Of a stretch of 64,000 nucleotides of DNA, positions 1-11,038 are shown in pieces. The notes under the pieces are model-generated. The model saw nothing but the letters and a program-made list of their open reading frames with translations, had not been told where the DNA came from and made no database searches. The DNA is taken from assembly GCA_020137815.1 (NCBI GenBank), contig CM035359.1, forward strand, positions 3,361,561-3,425,560. The letters are read 5' to 3'. Position 1 is the stretch's first letter. Each line of letters opens with the position of its first letter. The translations under genes were made by a program, and so were the position numbers. Source of the stretch: Hormiphora californensis (Eukaryota > Ctenophora > Tentaculata > Cydippida > Pleurobrachiidae).

Positions 1-33
1 CATTATATCCATATTTGGACACACACTAGTTAC

Positions 34-1269
34 CTGAGGTGGTTTCTGGTGTAACTGTTGTTGGGGAATGATATGTCTCTGTTGGAGCTGATGTGGGTTC
101 TGTTGTTGTTGAGCTTGGAGATGGGGTTGCTGCTGAGGGTTTCCTGCTTGTGATAAATGAGGTTGTTGAGGATTTCCCGGGGGTTGTAAATGAGGTTGTT
201 GGGGATTCCCCGGGGCTTGTAAATGAGGTTGTTGAGGATTTCCCGGGGCTTGCAAATGAGGTTGTTGGGGATTTCCCGGGGCTTGTAAATGAGGTTGTTG
301 AGGATTGCCTTGTTGCTGGAGGTGAGGTTGTGGTAGATGGGGTTGTTGTTGTTGTTGTTGTTGTTGAGGATTTCCTGGGATGCCCCCTGGATAATAACCT
401 GGGGGGAAAATAATTGGTAAAAACTATGATATCTCTCTATCTATCTCACTTTCTTTCTATATAATGTCTCTCTCTCTCTCTCTCCCTCTCTCTCCCTAGT
501 TAAAGTAACGATCTTACCTGGGTGGTGCTGTTGATACTGTTGAGGGGTCTGTTGCTGTTGGGCTTGTTGCTGTTCCGGGTGGTGGACGTTATAGTACCCT
601 CCCTAAATGAGAGTATAATTAGTACAGTTATGTGTTAACTAATTATTGTATTGTACTTCTGCAATACAGTACAATCATTAGTACAGTGGGTTAATAACAG
701 TAATGAAGGGTGTGAACAGGGCAAGAGTGGCCAAAATCCCCCCAAGCTCCGCTGGATCCACCAGCCCTAGGGTATGGGCGGGCAGTGGTCACACATTACT
801 GTGTGCAGAATGGAACACGAATTTTCAACACCACAGGCGCCGAAAAAAACGGTCTAAGAAGTAAAGAAACGCAAAAAATAAGGGGCACAGTAAAAGAAGG
901 AGGTACGAACATTAGGGATTCACAGTCGCTGAAGTTGTTTTGTTAGGCGTGGTTTCAATGACAACTTTTTTATTTGATTCTTCCCCTCTCTCTCTATCTA
1001 TCTTTCGTTGTTTTCCGGCTCTGAACATCTCTCTCTCTCTCTCTCTTTGCTCTTTCTCTCTAGTTTCTCTTTCTCTCGCATGTCTCTTTTTCTTTCTCTC
1101 TCTTTTTCCCTCTAAATCTAAATTGTCCTTTTTTTTAATCAAACCCCACTGTCCCTTACAATAATTCTAAAGACGAAAGAAATTAAAATGTAAATTTCAA
1201 TGTATCAAATTTACGCTCGAAACTAAACCAAATCTTACATCAGCAAAAAAGAGACACCCGTGCAGACAC

Positions 1270-1340
<71 letters not shown>

Positions 1341-1521
1341 AGAGAGAGAGGGAGAGAGAGAGAGAGAAAGCACAAACACAAATACACTTGACTGGTTCAC
1401 ACGATGCCACGTGACTCAAATACTCCACTTTTATTGGCTGACACAGCACCACGTGGACTGGAAGATTTGCACCGATTGGTTGAAGAGCGTGCTGTGTGGA
1501 TGTATGAGTTCAATTAACATG

Positions 1522-1603
<82 letters not shown>

Positions 1604-1666
1604 GTGCGCTTCCTTGTACATTTGTGAGTGTTCCATACCTCAAATCACACCACATACATGTAGGAG

Positions 1667-1742
<76 letters not shown>

Positions 1743-2699
1743 GGGGAGGAGAAGAGAGACGTTGCAACAGGTGTAACTGTATGTATTTCTTTCTCTCACA
1801 TATGCTATCTCTCTCCCCATCTTTACCTCCTTATTTGTTTCTCTCACTAACAAATCACCAGGGAAAGGATTCTAAGGAATAACTCTTTTAAATTATCTGA
1901 TCAAAGATAGATTATCCGAACTATGATATTTAGCACGCAGAATTCATGAAAAGACTTCCTCTCTTTAGTGATATAGTGGGTAAAGGGTCGCCGCCGAGAA
2001 GTGTCAGAGACACAGGTAAGAGTCGTTCATTTGTTCAAGCCTTACGGTTTCACGAGGAAACTAAGAATGAATAACATGGATTATAAAAAGAACAGTGAAC
2101 ATTAGCATGTTATGATCATGATTCAAAGATAGGACAAGTTAAAAGCGATCAGGGGGAACTGGGAATAAGCAGCTGGGACAAGAAGAGAGAACTTAACGAA
2201 GACAGTTTAAACCACTGTTAACCGGTAATAAACATATCCCCTAATAAGGATTTAGGTCTCTCACTCACACTATACTCATACTATAGCCATGGAGAAATTT
2301 CAATTAACGGGAGAAAGAGGCATCTCGTACTATATTCAAATGATACCATTTTCACAATTTAGTTATCAGTTTCCCGAGACACCGGATTTAAAGATAAAAG
2401 ACAGAAGGTGGTGCTTGTAGCAGAGCTGAGAAGACCGAAGAAGCGACAACCGATAAGGTTTCACGTGTGCGCGCGGTGAGGCTGAGCCGCGCAAAGATCG
2501 TGCTCACAATCCCCACTTTCATAGTTTTACACATCCCGCCAAGTCCTCTCTCTTACTCTCCCTCCCCTTTCTCTATTTTCTCCTTGTCTCTGTTGAAGTG
2601 TCTTCCCTCAATCGCCCTCTCTCTCTCAACCTCGAAAGCGCATCGTATGCAAAAGGAGAGATGAATAGACAGATACATAAATCGAGAGGGAGAGAAAAA

Positions 2700-2781
<82 letters not shown>

Positions 2782-3090
2782 GAGAGAGAATGGGAGCAAG
2801 AAGGGAGAGCAAAAAGATAATAATCCATCCGTTGCTGTTAGAGAGAAAGAGAGAGGGAGAAAGAGAGAGAAAGAAAGAACTAAAGAGAGAGAAAGATATA
2901 GATAGAGAGAGAGGGGGGAGAGAGAGAGTGAGGGGATTAAAAAGACAACTAGCAGGAGAGACGGAGAGAGAGCACCTCTGTTACGTCAGACGTACACATA
3001 CGTATAATTCTCTCTCTCTCCATCTCCCTCTAAGGGCCGGAAACTTACAGCAACAGCTAATAATTGAAGCAGACGATTGGTCCAGAGGAC

Positions 3091-3157
<67 letters not shown>

Positions 3158-3171
3158 GAGGAGAGAGAGGG

Positions 3172-3210
<39 letters not shown>

Positions 3211-6055
3211 GTGTATGCATGTAGTATTAACTACACACACACACACATACACACACACATAAGATAGGACAGAGAGAGGGTATATGCCACTACTCTATTA
3301 TTACACTGAAGAGACAAATGAACGCTAGTGCTTATATTACAAGATAACTACCTTAAAGTAAAACATATAGAAGTAAAACTTAAGAAGTAAAATAAGAAGT
3401 TAAGAATGGGATAACTAAAACCCACGTGTAACAAAATTAGGACTAATTTTGGACAACAGAGAAGAGTCAAAGAGTTAACCACGGGACTCTGTTTTTCTTT
3501 GTTTGTTTTAGAATTAACAAATCTAGACTCCAAAGGGGGGGGGGGCCTGCCGCAAGAATCTCATGCCTCATTGGTGATTTTCAGGGTAGCTGGGATTTTT
3601 GAGATTTTCGATTTTTGGCTAAAAAACGTGGGATTTTTGAGATTTTTGAGGCAAATTTGCGATTTTTCGGGGAAAACCCCGCAAATTTTTCTCAAAAATC
3701 TCATAGAAAGGAAAATTTCCATTTGAAAATTTGGAATAGAAACAATCCTTGTGTTTTTCTACCAAAAATCAAAATTCTGGATAGAAATTTTCCTTGTGTT
3801 CTAGTACAAAAGTTAATGTGAAGCTAAAACATGAAATCTGCCTATTTAAATTACTAAACTGCTATTATGATTCAGTTTTAAGCTAAAACATATGTCGAAA
3901 AACTGAGTATTTGGCAGCCAAAATTGTGCCAATTTAACACAAAAATCTCAAAAATCTCAAACGTAATTGAGCAAATTTTCCCAAAAATCTCAAAAATCTC
4001 ATCGGCCGAAAAGAGGGTAGCTGAGATTTTTGCGGCAGGCCCCCCCCCTCCAAATCAATATGTACTCTAGCCAGACCCAATGACAGTCCCCCTATTCGGG
4101 GGGGGGGGGGGGGGATAAGGTCAGGGCGGGTTTGGCTTTTTTGACCCTAATTATTTAGGTAAAAAAGCGGCCCAAAAAACGCCAAAAAGGGCCAAAAAAG
4201 TCAGATTTATTGTACCTGGAAGTTGTTTGGCACCATGAACGCCTCAGGCGGGAAGTCCTTAGTTTTAGAGTGCATTTGTGGAGGAGGTTTCTTCTGTTTG
4301 TTGCTTAGAATCCTCTGATGTAGACTCTGTGGAGGGGAGAGGGAGTTAGTCTATATTGATCATTTTGATACAAGGGGAGAGGGAGTTAGTTTATATTGAT
4401 CATTTTGATACAAGCCCTAGTAAACGCGAGAGAGAGTGAGAGAGATGGAGAGGGGATGGGGAGGAGAACGATAGATGCAACAGGTGTAACTGTATGTATT
4501 TCTTTCTCGCACATACGCTATCTCTCTCGAGAGCTCTCTCTCCCCATCTTTACCTCCGTATTTGTTTCTCTCACTAACAAATTACCAGGAGGAACGATTC
4601 TAAAGAAGAAATATTTTAAATTATCGGATCAGAGAAAGAGTTAATTCATACTGTTCATTTTGATACAAGGGGAGAGGGTACTGGGTAGCATGAACCTTTT
4701 CGAGGTATCAAATATTATGATGACGTCATCAAATACAGTATGGGGAAATGACGTCATCTCACACAAATACAGTATGGGGAAATGACGTCATCTCACATAA
4801 ATACAGTATGGGGAAATGACGTCATCTCACACAAATACAGTATGGGGAAATGACGTCATCTCACACAAATACAGTATGGGGAAATGACGTCATCTCACAC
4901 AAATACAGTATGGGGAAATAACATCATCTCACACAAATACAGTATGGTGAAATGACGTCATCTCACACAAATACAGTATGGGGAAATGACGTCATCTCAC
5001 ACAAATACAGTATGGGGAAATGATATCATCTCACACAAATACAGTATGGGGAAATGACGTCATCTCACACAAATACAGTATGGGGAAATGACGTCATCTC
5101 ACACAAATACAGTATGGGGAAATGACGTCATCTCACACAAATACAGTATGGGGAAATGACGTCATCTCACACAAATACAGTATGGGGAAATGACGTCATC
5201 TCACACAAATACAGTATGGGGAAATGACGTCATCTCACACAAATACAGTATGGGGAAATGACGTCATCTCACACAAATACAGTATGGGGAAATGACGTCA
5301 TCTCACACAAATACAGTATGGGGAAATGACGTCATCTCACACAAATACAGTATGGGGAAATGACGTCATCTCACACAAATACAGTATGGGGAAATGACGT
5401 CATCTCACACAAATACAGTATGGGGAAATGACGTCATCTCACACAAATACAGTATGGGGAAATGACGTCATCTCACACAAATACAGTATGGGGAAATGAC
5501 GTCATCTCACACAAATACAGTATGGGGAAATGACGTCATCTCACACAAATACAGTATGGGGAAATGACGTCATCTCACACAAATACAGTATGGGAAAATG
5601 ACGTCATCTCACACAAATACAGTGTCGGGAAATGACGTCATCTCACACAAATACAGTATGGGGAAATGACGTCATCTCACACAAATACAGTATGGGGAAA
5701 TGACGTCATCTCACACAAATACAGTATGGGGAAATGACGTCATCTCACACAAATACAGTATGGGGAAATGACATCATCTCATACAAGTTTGTAATTGTGA
5801 TGATAATGAATCGTCTATAATTTGTTTAGCTTGTATTGAGAGGGCCACCGAGAATCGAGATGTCAAGATTGTGTGAAATTCAGGGGTAAAAGAGATAACA
5901 ATTACCTTTTATTTCACTGTCATTTTCAATCTGACATGATTTATTGACTGACATCATTGACAGCTGAGATCGAATGATCTCAACTCCAAATATGATGTGG
6001 TGAGGTAAACAGTGTTCCTTGCATGGAGGTGCGAGATGAAGAGAGAGATAGAGAG

Positions 6056-6092
<37 letters not shown>

Positions 6093-6985
6093 TAGGGAGA
6101 GAGAGAGAGAAAGATGGATATGTCTTTCTAGCATATACGACATACATAGGCGAAGAAAATAGTAAGGGATAATAAACTAATAAACTCACTTTACTAGAGG
6201 AAAAAGATCAGCCCGGGGCTGATAACGCTATAATTCAGTCTTAAACTTACTCAATCTTAATAACTTTGCGGTGGAGGGAAACTCACCTTACTCTGATCTT
6301 CCTCAAGTCTAACTTGCTTGTTCTCGTACTTTTCATATCTGGAGAGATGGGTTATTATATTAGTAACGAGGTCGCAACCAGACATTTTAGGGGGCGGCTA
6401 AACAAGCTACAATTTGCTGGAACTTTCCCAACTATTTTGGGATAGAAAGTGTTATGTTTCTTTCTCAGTTTCACTTTCTCTTTCTCTTTCTGTTTCACTT
6501 TCTCTTTCTGTTTTACTTTCACTTTCTCTTTCTGTTTTACTTTCTCTTTCTCTTTCTCTTTCTCTTTCTCTTTCTCTTTCTCTTTCTCTTTCTCTTTCTC
6601 TTTCTCTTTCTCTTTCTCTTTCTCTTTCTCTTTCTCTTTCTCTTTCTCTTTCTCTTTCTCTTTCTCTTTCTCTTTCTGTTTTACTTTCACTTTCTCTTTC
6701 TGTTTTACTTTCTCTTTCTCTTTCTGTTTCACTTTCTCTTTCTGCTTTACTTTCACTTTCGTCTTTTCATTCTCCCTTTTTCTTAAAATTTCACGCCGTC
6801 ATTTGATTTGGTATCAGTGACGATTGTCACATTGTGTAGTACAGTCAGTATTTCTAGCACTGTGTAATCACTGTCTGTCCGTCACTGATTTTACAGACAA
6901 ACATACATCTTAGGCATAGGTACAAATCTCATGTCACGTTAGTTTCCGGTAGGGTAAGAAAGTGAGAGACGCATAATTAAAAGGA

Positions 6986-7065
<80 letters not shown>

Positions 7066-7503
7066 TCGAGAGGGAGAGAACTATAGATAGGGTAAGTTTT
7101 AAGTTTTAGTCGTGTACAATTGACATCGGATAGAAATACCCAAAAAATAAAATAGAAAACCGGGAGTAGTAACCGGGAGTAAGACAAATAAATTATCTTC
7201 TATTTGCTATATTCTGTTTTTCTACTGTGACTGTTAGTCTTCTAAGTGTGCCCGAAACAATGTTAAATAAAAGCAGGAACCAAACGAATCAGGAAATACT
7301 GGTCCCTGATTGGCTGATAACCAGTCACATGACCTAAATAACGAGTTGTTTGTTTACGATTGGTTGTTTACTTGTTTCGGTCGGTTCCTGGTTAAAAGTT
7401 ACATTACCTGAGTCTAGATTCAAGATGCTGCGGTTGAAGGTACTCTCTGAAGTGACTATCTAGGGGAGATTCCACAGCTGGGGCACTTTTCATCATGTTT
7501 AAC
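34..7503 (-). CDS. Gln/Pro-rich protein, 3' part, spliced, runs off left edge
   Basis: Five minus-strand exons join with matching phases: 7503-7408, 6338-6287, 4326-4216, 602-518 and 398-34, each bounded by AG and GT. Together they give about 235 residues. The first part is charged and looks helical (LESRL, then YEKYENKQVRLEEDQSK, then a basic KQKKPPP stretch). The second part is low complexity: Gln runs, GGYYNVHHPE, and an 11-residue motif GNPQQPHLQAP repeated about five times. The exon at 398-34 ends in a clean donor, so the gene continues beyond the window; the 5' end is also not found, since the 7503 exon needs two bases from an earlier one. I do not recognise the family. A nuclear coactivator or RNA-binding scaffold would fit the composition, but this is only a guess. 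The gene is divergent from the TTBK gene. Confidence 0.6.
128..310 (-). repeat. 33-bp in-frame coding repeat (11-residue unit)
   Basis: Inside the last visible exon of the Gln/Pro-rich gene a 33-bp unit repeats about five times, encoding GNPQQPHLQAP with small changes (QPP and SQAG variants). The period is a multiple of three, so unit gain or loss keeps the frame. A CAA/CAG run encoding polyGln lies next to it at about 340-366. Confidence 0.8.
1268..1740. repeat. Microsatellite cluster: (GA)n, (TG)n, (AG)n
   Basis: Three dinucleotide arrays lie close together in an intron of the minus-strand gene: GA at about 1268-1370, TG at about 1524-1604 and AG at about 1670-1739. Open frames here on both strands are only Ser-Leu, Arg-Glu, Cys-Val or Thr-His alternations. 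Confidence 0.95.
1740..1915. repeat. Diverged direct repeat, copy 1
   Basis: About 170 bp beginning with ATGGGGAGGAGAA and containing CAACAGGTGTAACTGTATGT recurs at 4452-4632 in the same orientation with scattered substitutions and small indels. Family unknown; it could be a short interspersed repeat. Confidence 0.7.
2700..3266. repeat. (AG)n and (AC)n microsatellites
   Basis: AG-rich arrays occupy about 2700-2790, 2840-2935 and 3095-3205, followed by a short AC array at 3233-3260. The 208-residue Arg-Glu open frame across it is a repeat translation. The interval 1916-2700 shows no exon that I can support. Confidence 0.9.
3534..4050. mobile_element. TIR element with GGGGCCTGCCGCAA ends
   Basis: The left end reads GGGGCCTGCCGCAAGAATCTC and the right end is its inverse (GAGATTTTTGCGGCAGGCCCC), about 515 bp apart. 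The interior is AT-rich with many scattered inverted copies of the words AAAATCTC and GAGATTTTT. No protein is encoded. It sits in an intron of the minus-strand gene and looks like a non-autonomous DNA element. Confidence 0.6.
4336..4412. repeat. Short tandem duplication
   Basis: A unit of about 45 bp (GGGAGAGGGAGTTAGT plus TATTGATCATTTTGATACAAG) is present twice in tandem, and a third, more diverged copy occurs near 4638-4678 after the direct-repeat block. Confidence 0.7.
4452..4632. repeat. Diverged direct repeat, copy 2
   Basis: Second copy of the repeat at 1740-1915, same orientation, sharing CAACAGGTGTAACTGTATGT and the TTTGTTTCTCTCACTAACAA segment. It is flanked on both sides by copies of the TTTTGATACAAG unit. 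Confidence 0.7.
4721..5788. repeat. 34-bp minisatellite, about 31 units, each with a CRE palindrome
   Basis: The unit starts ACAGTATGGGGAAATGACGT and has a period of exactly 34 bp from 4735 to the last unit at 5755. Units are nearly identical; only a handful carry substitutions (4905, 4939, 5007, 5585, 5619, 5755). About 28 contain TGACGTCA, the consensus cAMP-response element bound by CREB/ATF proteins, and one more lies just before the array at 4721. It lies in an intron of the minus-strand gene. Confidence 0.95.
6046..6112. repeat. Imperfect (GA)n array
   Basis: GA dinucleotides interrupted by GATA and GGGA. The overlapping Ser-Leu frames on the minus strand are not genes. Confidence 0.9.
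6470..6762. repeat. TTTCTC hexanucleotide array with TGTTTYAC interruptions
   Basis: A long run of the hexamer TTTCTC, with higher-order blocks at both ends where TGTTTTACTTTCAC or similar replaces units. All three plus-strand frames and one minus-strand frame are open for over 100 codons only because the repeat lacks stops. Confidence 0.95.
6987..7061. repeat. (AG)n microsatellite
   Basis: Nearly pure AG for about 75 bp between two exons of the minus-strand gene. Confidence 0.95.
7274..7390. mobile_element. hAT-like MITE, copy 1
   Basis: About 117 bp with ends CAGGAACC and TTTCGGTCGGTTCCTG and the shared core CTGATTGGCTGATAACCAGT. The same element is at 36346-36454 and, inverted, at 59132-59240. 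Too short to encode anything. It abuts the 7503-7408 exon of the minus-strand gene. Confidence 0.75.
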
Positions 7504-7629
7504 CTGCCATTAACCTATAATAAGATTTTATAAGTTATTTTCTAGCTCTCCATTTGTTTGGTGGGGCATGGAGAAAGAGGGTCGAACAAGGTAAGATGTT
7601 GCGATTTAAATCATCTTGTGGACGGTAAG

Positions 7630-7690
7630 GGTTGCCTAGCTCGACCCCCTTTTCGCGAGGAAAGTTAGAACAAGGTAAGAGAGGGTTGAC
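7630..7690. repeat. Dispersed repeat fragment (GCCTAGCTCGACCCCC)
   Basis: GTTGCCTAGCTCGACCCCC followed by TTTTCGC occurs here and again at about 42160-42186; both are followed by related GTTAGAACA sequence. Similar GTCGAACAAGG wording occurs near 21853. Nature unknown. Confidence 0.5.
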
Positions 7691-7998
7691 TGTCGAACAA
7701 GATAGCAGTAAGACTTATTTACTAATTTATTGTTTGGATAACGAAGATGATTTAAACTCAAATTGACGCTACGAAACGGCGTACTTGGTAACACGAACTC
7801 GAGTGCTGTAATTTGGTAGTAAGTTTAAACTTTGGAAGGGCTCTTGTGGTCATGTTTCTGACAGTTATTCAGGTCACGTAATCGCTATTGAACTATGGAT
7901 CGATAAAGGCCGACAAATCAGGTATCGAGGCCGCTAATTAGGAATTCATATCGCGAAACGACATGTGATTCGAGAGGATTAGTGATATTTACCATATA

Positions 7999-8164
7999 CA
8001 GTCGGACCCCGATTTACCGGGCCCTGATTTACCGGAACCTCGATTTACCGGGAGGGTAAACCGATATAGAAAAGTAACGGTATTTGACCCAGATATACCG
8101 GGCACACCGATTAACCGGGCAAAACACTTTCCCCCGAGCATCCCGGTAAATCGGGGTCCGACTG
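7999..8164. mobile_element. TA-flanked MITE with CAGTCGGACCCCGATTTACC ends
   Basis: A 166-bp element has inverted ends CAGTCGGACCCCGATTTACC and GGTAAATCGGGGTCCGACTG with TA on each side, as expected for a pogo/Tigger or other Tc1-mariner relative. Subterminal copies of GATTTACCGG repeat in tandem. Related ends occur at 16109-16196, 20705-20721, 57475 and, decayed, near 15780-15835 and 48980-49006. Confidence 0.75.
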
Positions 8165-8584
8165 TAATGTGTTTTCCTGATTCCTATTATCTTTACAGCT
8201 ACGGCATTTGCACTTGCACTAACAAGAGTTACTTGAATATCCAGTTCCTGAATACCCAGTACCTGAATACCCTTCATTGGTACTTTCAAGAGATCCAGTA
8301 AATTCAGACGGTCACTTTCGGTTAGGTTTTTATTTCAAGTGCTTTATCAAGGGTAAACAATTACGGTAATTGTTTAACCTTGATAATTGAATTGGTAATT
8401 GAATTGGTAATTGAATTGGTAATTGAATTACCAAAGGGATCAGTGATGCCAATCGGTGTTGGGGTTAGTGAATTTTCAAGAAAAAGGAAAGATCATACAT
8501 ATGAAATACAGTCTCCCTTGCCAGGTTAGACTGTTTTTTCGCGTACAAAACAAAGTCTCCCCTGAATATTATTCTGCTAGCTGC

Positions 8585-8912
8585 TTAAATAGTTAAGTGA
8601 GTTCTTCCCCGGAGAGTGGTGGAGTTGTCAATTGTCGAATCATTTTCAATGCCTTCTGAGAGGTCCTTGGAAACTGTTACGTAAAAGCGATTTCCGCGAT
8701 AAATACCATTCATTGAATGGGTGGGGGTGCATGTCAAGTGACAATAACGCCTTTTCCAATCTTTCAAAGTACCACTTGAATGTGCATCATAGAAATACGC
8801 TTCCAATGAAAATCATATCCTGTGCCCAGACCTCTTTTACAAATGTAAAGGAGGGTTCGAACATAACAGCAGTTTCGTTGAGAGTGAGGTACGGAATATA
8901 CGATTTCCAATA
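8585..8912. other. Overlapping open frames on both strands, coding status unknown
   Basis: A 93-codon plus-strand frame (8632-8913) and a 73-codon minus-strand frame (8806-8585, residues such as GTLKDWKRRYCHLTC) overlap. The composition is not simple-sequence, and a GTGAGT donor follows the plus frame at about 8914. I recognise neither product. It could be an exon of either neighbouring gene or a decayed transposon. Confidence 0.2.
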
Positions 8913-8982
8913 GGTGAGTCAACAAGTTGTTGGTAAGGCGGGATTCACAGGGTGTTTGTTCAGAGTCAAGAACCCATGATCT

Positions 8983-9231
8983 GAGGGGCCTCGGAAATGT
9001 TCAAGTCATGCACATTCAAGTCACGCCCACCAATCACAGTGCAGAACAGCTATTGTGATCTTATAGATGGTGGCGGGGGTGATATAACATCGTCATGATT
9101 TACAGAACCTCCTCTACTAACATGTTAAAGTTGCAGCCTTCTTGATGGTGGGAGGGGTAGGTGAGGAGGCTGCATTGGGACTATTATCTACTGCACGTGT
9201 TGTAGCACTACTTGCATTTCCGAGGCCCCTC
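8983..9231. mobile_element. TIR element with GAGGGGCCTCGGAAATG ends
   Basis: Left end GAGGGGCCTCGGAAATG and right end CATTTCCGAGGCCCCTC are perfect 17-bp inverted repeats about 249 bp apart. The next bases of the left arm (TTCAAGTCATGCAC and the ATCAAGTCACGCCC region) reappear in the two palindromes at 49693 and 49921, so this is a fuller member of the same family. It has no coding capacity. Confidence 0.75.
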
Positions 9232-9476
9232 ATAACAGAAATAATAAGGGGAGCTGTTATAGGTAGTGGTGGTGAAAACAGCCACCGTAGATTCACAGGA
9301 GATTAGCTTATATGGGAATCCGGCTTGTAACATTTCAAAGCTTCGTCCTACCTCATTCTTCACAATGAAAACTAACTTGTCGACAATATGTTTTGGTTAC
9401 TGATCACATTTACCACATTCACTCTCTTCATTCTTCAGGTTCCCTGCGTCTGGAAAGGTGTTCACTTTTTGACGCA

Positions 9477-9523
9477 GTATGGGAACTGGGAAGAGAGATG
9501 ACCTCTCTTCCCAGTTCCCATAC
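9477..9523. repeat. Perfect hairpin, 21-bp stem
   Basis: GTATGGGAACTGGGAAGAGAG, a 5-base loop, then the exact inverse. Just inside the intergenic region upstream of the TTBK gene. No adjoining TIR element is obvious. Confidence 0.8.
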
Positions 9524-9807
9524 CTCTCAGAGGTCCTCAGTCCGCTCAAACGAACACTCGTAGCCTGCACTCGATTAAATGCAATGTAAATTATGCATTT
9601 AGTATAGTATACCACTCAATAATTTTCGATCACACGGTTGTGCCGGCAGACGGCAGCCGTCTGCAAACCGTGAGGATTTACAGATTTACAAGATTTACAA
9701 ATAAGTTTCAGTTACAATACACTATCATAACAACGCACTCAGCAAAAGCATCCGCGTGGGCATTGATGTGGCATGGAAAGGTGAAGGAGTGAGGTGAGGG
9801 ATGAAAC

Positions 9808-10890
9808 CTAACTACCTTCCGTGAGTAGGGCCACAAGAGAGTTGTCCCGGGGGCTGGAGTATCCTCTTACTGGTGGTAGATCAGGGATAGTCGCAAGGAA
9901 CTCCCCAAGCTTAATCTTCACGATCTCGACAGATTTGGCAAGTCGAACTTCAGCGGGCATTCTGTTAAATAACTGTGCTGCCCGGATACCAAATGAAGAT
10001 TCACGTAGAGTCTGGACGGATTTCTGTGCTGGATTAATCATCCGTGGTATCCTAGCTTTTGGCCCGTGACGAAGATGGTCGTAGAAGGATATCCCGGTAC
10101 TGTTCGGTGCTAGTCCAACGTATACTTTCCACAAGTGGATTATCATGTATCTCTCGCGTCTCCGTTGAAGAGATAAAATTCCCAGCTGTGTCAGCCTTTC
10201 CCAGTAGTTAAGGCCTTGACATTCCGCAATTCTCCTGGTAAAGAATCTCTGTATAGTTTCGATCTTGATAACATCTCCGATCTTGGTTGGAGACCATAAG
10301 GGAGAACAGTATTCAAGTTTGGGTCTTAGCAGTGACTTGAGGAGAGTTACCAGTCTTCTCGGAGCGGTCTCTGAACACCCCAAGAATCCATCCTGCTAGA
10401 CGTTTTGCTTCACCGGTGATGGTGTTAATGTGGGTAGACCATGATCCATCGTTTGTCATGTTGACTCCGAGATCTCTCACACATGTAGTAGGTTCGATAG
10501 CTTCGCCTGATGGGGTGTAATACCTGTAATACTCCGAGTTGAAGGGCATCTCCCGGAGTTCTCTGGTCTTGTTGAGGGTGTAGTTTAGGACTTCAAACTT
10601 CTGCTCATGCAGCAGCATATTGTTTCTTCTCGACCATTCCGCCATCTGTTCCAGATTTTCTTGTAGGGCATCCCTGTCTTCCAATCCAGTAATTGCTTGG
10701 CGGCTTTTGGTGTCGTCCGCGAAGGTAAGCGTACCTCCAGTCGTCCGGGATGCCAAGTCACACACAATATGATGAATAGAAGGGGTCCAAGCACAGATCC
10801 CTGGATGACACTACTGGTGACACTCTCGGCCCTGGAGGATGTGGAAATTTTGGAGGCTTTTTTGTTTGAAAAACGCTACAGACCCCTTTA
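9808..10890 (-). pseudogene. 5'-truncated, frameshifted non-LTR retrotransposon reverse transcriptase
   Basis: Two overlapping minus-strand frames (10765-10313 and 10383-9808) together encode the back half of a LINE reverse transcriptase: an LGPLLFI-like segment near 10790, the catalytic-loop motif TFADDTK at the start of the first frame, VRDLGVNMTNDGSW (thumb region), then RPKLEYCSPLWSPTK, typical of the C-terminal region of CR1/Jockey-group LINEs. The frames overlap by about 70 bases, so at least one frameshift separates them. The endonuclease and the fingers are missing. The copy is dead and different in sequence from the LINE at 17160. Confidence 0.8.
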
Positions 10891-10983
10891 ACGGGGCGGG
10901 GCACGATGGGACTGTAGCACATACCGGAATCCGGACTTAGGACTACAGAGCCTGAAAGTTGGTCTCGATGGCCAGCAGAAAAT

Positions 10984-11038
10984 CTTGGCAAACGTTGCTG
11001 GCCCCCGATAGCGCGGGATAAGGCAGCGCTTTTCAACA
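10984..11038. repeat. Dispersed GC-rich repeat (GCAAACGTTGCTGGCCCCC)
   Basis: The phrase GGCAAACGTTGCTGGCCCC followed by GCGCGGGATAAGGCAGCGC is also found at 49589-49636 and 49869-49917. The copies lie near other GC-rich repeats. Function and class unknown. Confidence 0.6.

Noticed and set aside
1197-3267. Many 60-200-codon frames rich in Ser-Leu, Arg-Glu or Cys-Val
   Set aside because: They are translations of dinucleotide arrays, which have no stop codon in several frames.
4721-5788. CRISPR array
   Set aside because: Units are contiguous and nearly identical over their whole 34 bp with no variable spacers; it is a minisatellite in a eukaryote.
6355-6820. Four overlapping frames of 110-133 codons (Lys-Glu, Phe-Ser, Leu-Phe)
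   Set aside because: All arise from the TTTCTC hexanucleotide array; no non-repeat core or splice context.
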